A DNA stretch of 9,413 nt from Chloroflexota bacterium (GTDB lineage Bacteria > Chloroflexota > Limnocylindria > Limnocylindrales > CSP1-4), in NCBI GenBank assembly GCA_021786265.1, contig JAJYNP010000307.1, positions 1-9,413 on the forward strand, in the 5' to 3' direction. Positions 1-6,264 of this stretch are shown in pieces (position 1 is the stretch's first letter; each line of letters opens with the position of its first letter). The notes under the pieces were generated by a model. That model did no database searches. It worked only from the letters and a program-made list of their open reading frames with translations, and was not told the origin of the DNA. Made by a program: the position numbers and the translations under genes.

Positions 1-54
1 CGGCGCGTGCTCGCCGCGCGGCGTGCACGGGGCCGGCAGCGCCTGACCGTCTGA
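1..54 (+). CDS. rpmH: 50S ribosomal protein L34, C-terminal end (partial)
   Basis: The window opens inside a reading frame whose last 17 codons give RRVLAARRARGRQRLTV followed by TGA at 52-54. This very basic ending, with the R-x-V-L-x-A-R-R-x-[KR]-G-R-x-x-L-[ST] pattern, is the C-terminus of bacterial L34, a small protein of the large ribosomal subunit. The start lies outside the window. The next gene, rnpA, begins 14 bases after the stop, the almost universal rpmH-rnpA order, so the two are probably co-transcribed. The fragment is short, but pattern plus context make the call safe. Confidence 0.9.
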   Translation, partial: RRVLAARRARGRQRLTV

Positions 55-68
55 TACACCGGATCGCG

Positions 69-425
69 ATGGCGATCCCGCTGGAGACGCTCCGCCGGCC
101 GGCGGATTTCGCGACGCTCCAGCGGCACGGGACCAGCCGGGCCCACCCGCTCGTGATCGTGCGGACGGTGCGGAACGGCCTGGAACGCACCCGGTACGCC
201 TTCTCGACCGGCCGCCGCCTGGGAGGGGCCGTGGTCCGCAATCGCGTCCGCAGACGACTCCGCGAGATCGTGCGGTCGCTCGCGTCCCGTGTCGCGCCGG
301 GCTGGGACGTGCTGATCGTCGCCCGCCCGGGCAGCGTGTCCGCGAGCTACGCTGAGCTGCGGGACGTGGTCGTGCGGCTGTTCGGTCGGGCCGGGATCCT
401 GCGGCCGGAGGAGGGCGGGGCATGA
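69..425 (+). CDS. rnpA: Ribonuclease P protein component
   Basis: This 118-aa basic protein has the usual RnpA length. RnpA is the protein cofactor of the RNase P ribozyme; it binds the 5' leader of precursor tRNAs and helps release mature 5' ends. The N-terminus has the family's L-R-R-P-A-D-F start (residues 8-14). The diagnostic RNR box is at residues 57-65 (RNRVRRRLR), followed by the helix and the G-W-D-V-L-I-V-A-R strand (78-86). The ATG at 69 is chosen because it puts the LRRPADF motif near the N-terminus as in homologues; the SD there is weak (GGA at 61-63), which fits translation linked to rpmH. The stop overlaps the yidD start as ATGA. The same enzyme should cleave the ssrA precursor encoded further right. 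Confidence 0.95.
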   Translation: MAIPLETLRRPADFATLQRHGTSRAHPLVIVRTVRNGLERTRYAFSTGRRLGGAVVRNRVRRRLREIVRSLASRVAPGWDVLIVARPGSVSASYAELRDVVVRLFGRAGILRPEEGGA

Positions 426-628
426 AGGCGCTGGGGATCGGGGCGATCAGGCTCTATCGGATCCTGTTCGCGTGGCTTCCCTCCTCCTGCCGCTTCGAGC
501 CCAGCTGCTCGCGCTACACGGAACAGGCGATCGCGAAGTACGGGCTCCTGCGGGGCAGCTGGATGGGTGCCCGGCGCATCGCGCGCTGCCACCCGTGGAA
601 TCCGGGTGGCTATGACCCTGTTCGGTAA
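422..628 (+). CDS. yidD: Membrane protein insertion efficiency factor YidD
   Basis: This 68-aa protein is of the YidD family (formerly DUF37), a small membrane-associated factor that assists YidC/Sec-dependent insertion of inner-membrane proteins. The family signature is clear: [11 protein letters not shown] at residues 22-32 and [13 protein letters not shown] at 55-67, with conserved cysteines at 23, 29 and 56. The first 20 residues form a short hydrophobic/amphipathic helix likely to lie on the membrane. The ATG at 422 overlaps the rnpA stop (ATGA) and follows a strong SD (GGAGGAGGG, about 6 bases upstream), so translation is probably coupled to rnpA. yidC follows 27 bases downstream. It is slightly shorter than many homologues but ends just after the last conserved motif, so it looks complete. 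Confidence 0.95.
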   Translation: MKALGIGAIRLYRILFAWLPSSCRFEPSCSRYTEQAIAKYGLLRGSWMGARRIARCHPWNPGGYDPVR

Positions 629-655
629 GCACGAAGGAAGGGAGCGCTCCACGAG

Positions 656-1903
656 GTGACTTTCCGCCGACTCGCCCTGTTGCCGGTGGCCTCGGCGCTG
701 GCGCTCCTTGTGCTGTTCTCGGTCAACCCGCTCGCCTTCGCCGCGACGCCCGTCCCGACCGCGACCTCGGCAGCGGCGCCGGTGACATCGTCCGCGGCCG
801 CAGGGGCCGCCGGCGCCGCCTCGTCCCAGCCGCCGTGCCCCAATCCGACCGCGACGCCGGCTCCCAGCCTGCGACCCGGGCAGACGCCGGAACCGACGCG
901 GCACCCCAACCTGTGCCCGGCCCAGCCGAACGGCGCCGACCCGTTCAGCCTCCTGGCATGGGCGTTCACGCCCATTTTCCAGGTGATCTTCCTGGTTCTC
1001 ATCTTCTTCTACAACATCGTCGGCGACATCGGCATCGCGATCGTCCTGGTCACGCTGCTGATCCGGCTCCTGCTGGTCCCGGTGTATCGCGCACAGATCG
1101 TCTCGCAGCGCCGCATGCAGATGCTGCAGCCGGAACTCAAGGCGATCTCCCAGAAGTTCAAGGGCGACCGGCAGAAGGTCAGCGAGGAGCAGATGCGGCT
1201 GTACAAGGAGCGTGGGGTCAACCCCGCCTCCGGGTGCCTGCCGACGATGCTGACGATGGTGCTGCTCCTGCCGATGTACTCCGTGTTCTCGTCGGGCCTG
1301 ACCGCGCCGAACATCAGCTCGATGCTCCACGTCTTCGGGGTCCAGGTGGTGGACGTCAGCTGCCAGGCGGCGTCGGCGACCGGCGGTCCCTGCATCCAGC
1401 CGCACGTCTGGTGGCTGGGGGGTCTCGACGCCAGTCAGCCCGAGATCCTGTTCAGGCTCCCGATCATCGGCTTCGGGTTCAGCCTGCTCGCGCTCGTCTC
1501 CGCGCTCCTGCAGCTGTTGCAGACGCGCATGATGATGCCGAGCACCAGCGATCCCCAGGCCCAGGCCCAGCAGCGGGCGTTCCTCCTGCTGCCTCTGCTC
1601 TCGCTCGTGTACGGCTCGTTCCTGCCGGCCGGGCTCTTCATCTACTGGATCGTCACCACGGTCTTCTCGATCGTGCAGCAGTATCTGATCGCCGGCTGGG
1701 GGTCGCTCTTCCCCCTGTTCGGGTGGACACCGTCGTTTGCGGTCGGACACACGCCGCGGTTCGCCCCGCCCCCGCCGAGACCGCCGGCGTCGGCACCGGG
1801 TGAGCCGGCGAATCCGCGCCGCCCGCCCAAGGACAGCGCGGCGGGAACGGTGCGACCGAACAGGGAGCGGGCCCGGACGAGCCGGCGAGGGAGGCGTCGA
1901 TGA
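656..1903 (+). CDS. yidC: Membrane protein insertase YidC/OxaI family
   Basis: This 415-aa YidC/Oxa1/SpoIIIJ insertase moves newly made proteins into the cytoplasmic membrane, alone or with SecYEG. Residues 1-30 look like a signal peptide ending A-F-A. An Ala/Thr/Pro-rich outer segment (31-94, Cys61 and Cys87) follows, then an amphipathic stretch. The first core TM helix (about 125-143) holds the groove arginine R137 (L-L-I-R-L-L-L). The cytoplasmic C1 helical hairpin spans about 144-190, the G-C-L-P helix 193-212, an outer loop with Cys236/Cys246 213-265, and the remaining TM helices 268-345. The tail from about 365 is Pro-rich, then strongly basic (R-T-S-R-R-G-R-R-R), as in Oxa1-type tails that touch the ribosome. 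GTG at 656 is chosen for its position before the signal peptide and an upstream AAGGAAGGGAG at 634-644. The stop overlaps the jag start (ATGA). Confidence 0.95.
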   Translation: MTFRRLALLPVASALALLVLFSVNPLAFAATPVPTATSAAAPVTSSAAAGAAGAASSQPPCPNPTATPAPSLRPGQTPEPTRHPNLCPAQPNGADPFSLLAWAFTPIFQVIFLVLIFFYNIVGDIGIAIVLVTLLIRLLLVPVYRAQIVSQRRMQMLQPELKAISQKFKGDRQKVSEEQMRLYKERGVNPASGCLPTMLTMVLLLPMYSVFSSGLTAPNISSMLHVFGVQVVDVSCQAASATGGPCIQPHVWWLGGLDASQPEILFRLPIIGFGFSLLALVSALLQLLQTRMMMPSTSDPQAQAQQRAFLLLPLLSLVYGSFLPAGLFIYWIVTTVFSIVQQYLIAGWGSLFPLFGWTPSFAVGHTPRFAPPPPRPPASAPGEPANPRRPPKDSAAGTVRPNRERARTSRRGRRR

Positions 1904-2991
1904 ACAGCGAGTACCAGGAGTTCACCGGCAAGACCGTCGAGGAGGCGTTGCGCCTGGCGCGCGAAGCCTTCGGGGTGGCCGGTCTCGACGACCTGGACTT
2001 CGAGATCCTGACGCCCGGGAGCCGGGGCGTGCTCGGCATGGGTGCCGAGCCGGCGCGCGTGATCGCCGCGCCCAGGGCGGCGCTCGGTGGCGTGACCCCT
2101 CGACGGGCCGCGGCCGAGTCCCAGCCGCTCCCCCCGCTGTCGGAGCGGCCACCTCGCGACGAGCGGGGTCGTGGCGGTCGCGACCGGGGCGGCTGCGGCG
2201 ACCGCGACCGCGGGCGCCGCGAGCGTCCCGTGCACGAGCCGGCGCACGAGCCGGCGCAGGAAAGTCCCCAGCGGGACATGGCGCAGCGGATGGTGACGGG
2301 GCGCCCGGAACGTGCCGAGCGCCCGGAACGTGCCGAGCGCCCGGAACGTGCCGAGCGCCCGGAACGTGCCGAGCGCCCGGAACGACGGGGTGACCGGGGA
2401 CCCGTCCGGCGCGCCGGACGCGAACAGCGCGGGGCCGTGACGCTGTCCGAGGGAGAGCGGGCCGAGGTTGCCGCGGCCCGCTCGCTCAGCTCGGAGCGCG
2501 AGGAGATCCAGGCGGCGGAGGCGAGCCCCGAGGCGCTGGAGGCCGGCCGGGAGATCCTGGAGACGATCCTGGGCCACCTGGGCTACGACGTGCGCGTCAC
2601 GATCCACACCGGGGAGACATCGAAGCTGGACGTGACCGGCGAGGGGGCCGAGAAGGAGGCGCTGGGTGCGCTGATCGGCCGCAAGGGCGAGCGACTCTCG
2701 GCACTGCAGCATCTCGTGAACCTGCTGCTGTCCCGCCGGATGGGCGAATGGACGCGCGTCCTCGTCGATGTCGAGGACTACCGGGGACGCCGTGAGCGCC
2801 AGCTCCGCGAGATCGCCCTCCGTGCCGCGGACCGCGTGGAGGAGACCGGGAGGATGCTGCAGCTCGAGCCGATGCCCGCGCTCGAGCGGCGGTGGGTGCA
2901 CCTCGCCCTGCGCGACCGCCCCGGCGTCGCCACGCAGTCGATCGGGGAGGAGCCGAACCGGCGCGTCGTGGTCATCCGGCGCGAGGCGTAG
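1900..2991 (+). CDS. jag: Jag/KhpB KH-R3H RNA-binding protein (SpoIIIJ-associated)
   Basis: This 363-aa protein has the three-part layout of Jag (also called KhpB or EloR). A Jag_N domain (residues 1-57) contains G-K-T-V-E-E-A and the G-S-R-G-V-L-G-M-G turn. A long charged linker (about 60-205) is rich in Arg, Glu and Pro. A KH domain (about 213-292) has the G-R-K-G loop at 260-263. An R3H domain (about 295-362) has R330-R-W-V-H334 matching R-x3-H. Homologues bind RNA and affect cell elongation and division in Gram-positive bacteria; the gene nearly always follows yidC, as here. ATG 1900 overlaps the yidC stop and has an SD (GAGGGAGG, 5 bases away). The linker is longer than in many homologues and includes R-P-E-R-A-E hexapeptide repeats from residue 135, so it is probably disordered. 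Confidence 0.93.
   Translation: MNSEYQEFTGKTVEEALRLAREAFGVAGLDDLDFEILTPGSRGVLGMGAEPARVIAAPRAALGGVTPRRAAAESQPLPPLSERPPRDERGRGGRDRGGCGDRDRGRRERPVHEPAHEPAQESPQRDMAQRMVTGRPERAERPERAERPERAERPERAERPERRGDRGPVRRAGREQRGAVTLSEGERAEVAAARSLSSEREEIQAAEASPEALEAGREILETILGHLGYDVRVTIHTGETSKLDVTGEGAEKEALGALIGRKGERLSALQHLVNLLLSRRMGEWTRVLVDVEDYRGRRERQLREIALRAADRVEETGRMLQLEPMPALERRWVHLALRDRPGVATQSIGEEPNRRVVVIRREA
2301..2384 (+). repeat. In-frame 18-bp tandem repeat in the jag linker
   Basis: The unit GCGCCCGGAACGTGCCGA is repeated exactly at 2301, 2319, 2337 and 2355, with a further 12-bp partial copy at 2373-2384 (about 4.7 copies). Because 18 is a multiple of three, each unit adds one R-P-E-R-A-E hexapeptide and gains or losses keep the jag frame. 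The copies are identical at every base, including third codon positions, which points to recent expansion or homogenisation. Nothing suggests a DNA-level function. Confidence 0.95.
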
Positions 2992-3000
2992 TCGCCGCCG

Positions 3001-3118
3001 CCGGCCGCGACGGATGCCGCCGGCCGCGACGGATGCCGCCGGCCGCGACGGATGCCGCCGGCCGCGACGGATGCCGCCGGCCGCGACGGATGCCGCCGGC
3101 CGCGACGGATGCCGCCGG
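3001..3118. repeat. 19-bp tandem repeat array between jag and the vanW-family gene
   Basis: Six perfect head-to-tail copies of CCGGCCGCGACGGATGCCG start at 3001, 3020, 3039, 3058, 3077 and 3096, followed by CCGG at 3115-3118. A degenerate piece of the same unit (CCGGATGCCGCCCGG) lies at 3128-3142. The array begins 9 bases after the jag stop and fills most of the 208-bp gap to the next gene. A 19-bp period is not a multiple of three. Each unit contains CGGC...GCCG arms that could form a small hairpin, and unit junctions contain the self-complementary GCCGGC. The function is unknown; a minisatellite (VNTR) is the plain reading, and a transcript-end structure or protein-binding array are alternatives. 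Confidence 0.97.
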
Positions 3119-3184
3119 TACACCCATCCGGATGCCGCCCGGTCCAGGACCGAAGAGCCGTGCCCGCCCCGCGGACAGGCCCGG

Positions 3185-3190
3185 TAGGAT
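3185..3190 (+). promoter_or_regulatory. Possible -10 element for the vanW-family gene
   Basis: TAGGAT matches the TANNNT form of a sigma70-type -10 box in a GC-rich setting. It ends 9 bases before the ATG at 3200, so transcription would start about 3 bases before, or at, that ATG, giving an almost leaderless mRNA. No good -35 is visible 16-18 bp upstream. The same bases (AGGA) could instead act as a ribosome binding site with 10-base spacing to ATG 3200, so this is tentative. Confidence 0.3.
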
Positions 3191-3199
3191 ATGGACACG

Positions 3200-5068
3200 A
3201 TGACTGCCGAAACCGCGAACCTCGGGCTCGCGCAGCCGATCGCCTGGCGGCGCGCGGTGGCCGCGTTCGGGATCACGCTGCTCGTCGCGGCAGCCGCCCT
3301 GGTCGGCTTCGCCCTGGGTTACCAGCAGGCGTTCGCCGCCCGCGTCGTCCCGGGCGTGACGGTGGGCGGGGTCTCCATCGGCGGCCTCGACCGAGCGGCC
3401 GCGGAGGCCGTCCTCCGGTCCCGGCTTCCCAGCGTGACGCGCGGTGCGCTCGTGTTGCGGTCACCCGATGGCGACCAGGCCGTCCCGTTCTCCAGGCTCG
3501 GGCGCGGATACGACTACGGGTCCATGCTCGATGCCGCGATGGCCGTAGGCCACGATGGCGGTCTGCGCGCGGACCTGGCCGAGGACGTGCGCGCGCTCGT
3601 GCGCGGCGAGCCGGTCGCGGTCAGCCTCACCTACAGCCGCGCGGCGCTGCAGGCTGCGGTCGCGTCGGTGGCCGCAGGCCGGGACGCCTCTGCCGCCGAC
3701 GCCGCCGCGGTGCTGGGCTCGGACGGCGTGTTCACCGTGAGGCCCGCCGCCGGCGGCAGCTCGATCGATCGGCAGGCCGTGCTCGCAGAGGCCGATCACG
3801 CGCTCTCGACCCCCGGCGCCGCACCGGTGATCGGTCTGCCCGCGTCGCCCGTCGCCCCGACGATCACCACGGCCCAGGCCGAGGCGGCGATCGTGGCCGC
3901 CCGGCAGATGACCGCCCAGCCGCTCACGCTCAGGGTCGCCACCAACACGGCCTTTTCGACGACCATCCCGCCGACGACCCTGCGGACCTGGGTCACGTTC
4001 GTGGCCACGCCCGACGGCGGGTACGCCCCGACGATCATGTCGAGCGCGGCACGGGCCGCGCTCGCACAGCTCGCCCCGAAGGTCTCCCGGGCCCCGACCG
4101 ATGCCACGTACCTGCTGGGCGACGGCAAGGTCGTCGGCGTGCTCGAAAGCCGCACCGGCGCCGAGCTCGACGTGAACGCGAGCCTGCAGACGATCTCCCT
4201 GGTCCTCGCGGCACAGACCGCGGGCAGCCAGCCGCCGACGGCTCAGCTGGCGATGACCTCGGTCGTCCCGGCGCTCACCACGGACGAGGCCCGCAAGACC
4301 GCTCCCCTGATGACGCTGGTCGGCAGCTGGACCACCCACTTCTTCCCGGGCATCTCCAACTACTGGGGCAAGAACATCGGCATCCCCGCGTCGAAGATCG
4401 ACGGGTACGTGGTCGCGCCCGGCGCGTGGTTCGACTTCTGGAAGGTGGTCGGCATGCCCACTCTCGCCGAGGGCTACGGGATGGGCGGCGCGATCATCGA
4501 CGGCCACACGGAGGAGACCGGCGCGATCGCGGGCGGCATCTGCAGCACGTCGACCACGCTCTTCAACGCGGCCCTTCGCGCCGGCTACGAGATCGGGGAA
4601 CGCGCCAACCACTACTACTACATCTCCCGGTACCCGGTCGGGCTGGATGCCACGGTCGCGATGGGCACGGGCTGGGAGCAGGACATGACCTGGCGCAACG
4701 ACTCGGCCTACCCCGTGCTGATCCACGCGATCAACGGCCCCGGCACGGTCACGTTCCAGCTGTTCAGCGTGGATCAGCACCGGACCGTGACGCTGTCGAC
4801 ACCGATCGTGAAGAACTACACCTACGCCACGACGCAGTACGTGAAGGTAACCACGCTCAAACCGGGGCAGGAGAACCAGGTCGAGTACGCGTCCAACGGG
4901 TTCGACTCGTGGGTGACACGCACGGTCACCGACGCGACCGGGGCCGTGATCCACCAGGAGACGTACTACTCCCACTACGCCACGGTGAACGGCCTCATCC
5001 AGGTCGGTGTCGCCAGCCTTCCCTCGCCCAGCCCGTCAACGTCCCCGAGTCCTTCACCCAGGCCCTGA
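3200..5068 (+). CDS. VanW-family cell-envelope protein
   Basis: This 622-aa protein has an N-terminal membrane anchor (about residues 18-42). About 330 extracytoplasmic residues follow, with the G-V-x-V-G-G-V-x-I-G-G-L-x-R-x-x-A opening of the peptidoglycan-binding-like (YoaR) repeats usual before VanW domains. The VanW domain (about 373-540) shows V-V-A-P-G-A-W-F-D-F, then A-G-G-I-C-S-T-S-T-T-L-F-N-A-A-L-R-A-G, then Y-P-V-G-L-D-A-T-V. VanW proteins occur in some vancomycin-resistance clusters and widely elsewhere; their biochemical role is not settled, and nothing here suggests resistance. The usual G-G-G-I-C-Q-V-S core reads A-G-G-I-C-S-T-S. The tail is a Ser/Pro-rich low-complexity stretch. 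ATG 3200 is preferred because AGGA at 3186-3189 sits 10 bases upstream; an in-frame ATG at 3191 would add three residues but lacks SD spacing. The 19-bp repeat lies directly upstream. Confidence 0.87.
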   Translation: MTAETANLGLAQPIAWRRAVAAFGITLLVAAAALVGFALGYQQAFAARVVPGVTVGGVSIGGLDRAAAEAVLRSRLPSVTRGALVLRSPDGDQAVPFSRLGRGYDYGSMLDAAMAVGHDGGLRADLAEDVRALVRGEPVAVSLTYSRAALQAAVASVAAGRDASAADAAAVLGSDGVFTVRPAAGGSSIDRQAVLAEADHALSTPGAAPVIGLPASPVAPTITTAQAEAAIVAARQMTAQPLTLRVATNTAFSTTIPPTTLRTWVTFVATPDGGYAPTIMSSAARAALAQLAPKVSRAPTDATYLLGDGKVVGVLESRTGAELDVNASLQTISLVLAAQTAGSQPPTAQLAMTSVVPALTTDEARKTAPLMTLVGSWTTHFFPGISNYWGKNIGIPASKIDGYVVAPGAWFDFWKVVGMPTLAEGYGMGGAIIDGHTEETGAIAGGICSTSTTLFNAALRAGYEIGERANHYYYISRYPVGLDATVAMGTGWEQDMTWRNDSAYPVLIHAINGPGTVTFQLFSVDQHRTVTLSTPIVKNYTYATTQYVKVTTLKPGQENQVEYASNGFDSWVTRTVTDATGAVIHQETYYSHYATVNGLIQVGVASLPSPSPSTSPSPSPRP

Positions 5069-5128
5069 AGGGCGCCGCGGCTGCTCGCAACGAACGGCGG
5101 CCGCGATGGCTCGCAGCCGCCGCGCTGC

Positions 5129-5173
5129 GTCTCCCGCGGAGACCGTGCCCCGTGCCACCGCCACACGGCGGTG
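5129..5173. terminator. Two small hairpins in the vanW / 88-aa gene convergent gap
   Basis: Between the convergent stops at 5068 and 5236 lie two perfect stems: GTCTCC/GGAGAC (5129-5134 with 5138-5143, 3-base loop) and CACCGCC/GGCGGTG (5156-5162 with 5167-5173, loop ACAC). Neither is followed by a T-run on either strand. They suit a GC-rich genome's transcript-end structures but are not proven terminators. The rest of this 167-bp gap shows nothing recognisable. Confidence 0.3.
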
Positions 5174-5235
5174 CCGGACCAGGGTCAGCGGATCAGGTAC
5201 CCGAGGAGCGATGAGACCGCCGCACATGCCGCCGG

Positions 5236-5502
5236 CTACGGGGCCCCGTTGAGCAGGTACAGCACAAGGATGAAGACCAGCAGGGCCATCGCCACGTACA
5301 CCACGGGCGAGAGCCCGGGCCGGGCGGCGGACCCTGGCCGGGAGGTGCGCCTGGATCGGGCGACGCCGGCCCCGAGCCGGTTCTGGTCGACCCTGCCGTC
5401 CTGGCTCGCCACAACGGGCCTGGTGCGGAAGGTGTTGGGTGGTGTCTGGTCCCGCAGCGTGTTGGGGCGCACCTCCACGGGCCCGGTCTGCCTGTAGGTC
5501 AT
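5236..5502 (-). CDS. Small single-pass membrane protein, unknown function
   Basis: I do not recognise this 88-aa protein. It has a polar, Arg/Pro/Thr-rich N-terminal part (about residues 1-65) with a loose internal echo (R-P-N-T-L-R then P-P-N-T-F-R-T-R). One strong hydrophobic helix follows (about 66-84, V-V-Y-V-A-M-A-L-L-V-F-I-L-V-L-Y-L-L), then a four-residue tail N-G-A-P. That is a tail-anchored layout, or an N-in single-pass one, with the charged part in the cytoplasm by the positive-inside rule. ATG 5502 is chosen because GGAGAGG lies 4 bases upstream (reading the - strand); longer in-frame extensions upstream have no SD and low-complexity sequence. The gene is convergent with the vanW-family gene and divergent from the two-TM gene at 5720. 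The compact hydrophobic helix and good SD support a real gene. Confidence 0.7.
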   Translation of the reverse strand: MTYRQTGPVEVRPNTLRDQTPPNTFRTRPVVASQDGRVDQNRLGAGVARSRRTSRPGSAARPGLSPVVYVAMALLVFILVLYLLNGAP

Positions 5503-5719
5503 GGTGCCTCTCCGTGACGGCCGGCGCGTCCGGCCGCCCTCAAGCGTGCCACCTGCCGCCAGGAATGCAACAGGGCGATTCGGCGCGGCGCCAGGCGACG
5601 GCGGGAGGCGGCCCCGCCCGGGTCCCGATTCGATCGGCCCGGCGGGCGGCGCCGGTGGCGTGGATGATGTGGGTCGACGGGCCGGGCAGGCCGGCAGCGC
5701 GTTGGAAAGGGGCCACGGC

Positions 5720-6166
5720 ATGCGAATCAGCTTCGAGCACCACCCCCACCCGCGGGTCGCGGCGCACAGGCAGGCCAGGCCGCCCAAGACCACCGATGAG
5801 CACGTCGGCCTCAACGGTCGGGTCGCGCTCATCCTGACCACGGCGGTGGGCACCATGTGGTGCGCCTACGCCTTCGCCGTACTCGCCCTGCTGGTGCTGC
5901 CGCAGGCGGTCCACGGCGGCACGCTCACGCTCGTCCAGTGGGTCAGCCAGACCTTCATCCAGCTGGTGATGCTCTCGGTGATCATGGTCGGCCAGAACAT
6001 CCTGAGCCGGGCGTCGGACAAGCGCGCCGACATGACCTACCAGGACGCGGAGGCCACCTTCCACGAGGCAGAGCAGATCCAGGCGCACCTCAAGGCCCAG
6101 GACGACGCCATGAACGCGCTGCTCGAGAAGGTCGAGGTGCTCGAGGCCGCGCTCGCGAAGGCGTAA
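5720..6166 (+). CDS. Two-TM membrane protein with C-terminal coiled coil, DUF1003-like
   Basis: This 148-aa protein has a basic N-terminus (1-32), TM helix 1 (about 34-60), a short outer loop (A-V-H-G-G), TM helix 2 (about 70-91), then a charged helix to the end with heptad-like spacing (about 100-148). The run after TM2, M-V-G-Q-N-I-L-S-R-A-S-D-K-R-A-D, resembles DUF1003 proteins, which have two TM helices followed by S-Q-N-R-x-x-x-x-D-R-x-R-A-E and a charged helix. The match is by pattern only and function is unknown. ATG 5720 is chosen because AAAGGGG lies 7 bases upstream and the coding style changes there; an in-frame extension back to 5501 is low-complexity and overlaps the divergent gene's start region. 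A hairpin follows the stop directly, and the next feature, ssrA, is convergent. Confidence 0.72.
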   Translation: MRISFEHHPHPRVAAHRQARPPKTTDEHVGLNGRVALILTTAVGTMWCAYAFAVLALLVLPQAVHGGTLTLVQWVSQTFIQLVMLSVIMVGQNILSRASDKRADMTYQDAEATFHEAEQIQAHLKAQDDAMNALLEKVEVLEAALAKA

Positions 6167-6187
6167 GCGAGCGCTGGCCGCGCTCGC
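6167..6187 (+). terminator. Hairpin directly after the two-TM gene stop
   Basis: GCGAGCGC (6167-6174) and GCGCTCGC (6180-6187) form a perfect 8-bp stem with a 5-base loop, beginning on the base after the TAA stop. No T-run follows on the + strand, so it may be a GC-type terminator or an RNA 3'-end stabiliser. Confidence 0.4.
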
Positions 6188-6213
6188 AACGACGCAACGG
6201 CTTCCCGTTCGGC

Positions 6214-6253
6214 AAACAGAAACGGCGGCGACCAATTTGGCTGATCGCCGCCG
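6214..6253 (-). terminator. Intrinsic terminator of ssrA
   Basis: Read on the - strand, an exact 9-bp stem CGGCGGCGA/TCGCCGCCG (6245-6253 with 6223-6231) with a 13-base loop is followed immediately by TTTCTGTTT (6214-6222), a U-rich tract unusual in this GC-rich region. It starts 11 bases after the CCA end of tmRNA, so the primary transcript would need 3' trimming. On the + strand the T-run is missing, so it should act only for the - strand. Confidence 0.8.
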
Positions 6254-6264
6254 CTGATGAGTCC

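Noticed and set aside
347..1750. Long minus-strand open frame (467 codons) opposite rnpA-yidC
   Set aside because: It is Arg/Glu/Gln/His-rich with no domain logic and lies opposite three confidently identified genes; typical antisense shadow of GC-rich coding DNA.
3001..3118. CRISPR array
   Set aside because: The units are directly abutting with no unique spacers, and no cas gene is present.
3461..4975. 504-codon minus-strand frame opposite the vanW-family gene
   Set aside because: His/Arg/Gly-rich shadow without motifs, while the + frame has a clear VanW domain.
3052..5214. 720-codon + frame starting in the 19-bp repeat and overlapping the vanW-family gene
   Set aside because: It is the +2/+3 shadow of the VanW frame, with Arg/Gly-rich low-complexity sequence; the repeat supplies extra open codons because no unit frame contains a stop.
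5503..5719. Divergent promoter between the 88-aa and 148-aa genes
   Set aside because: A promoter must exist here, but I could not find a -35/-10 pair of usable quality on either strand; candidates such as TTGCAT or GATGAT lack partners.
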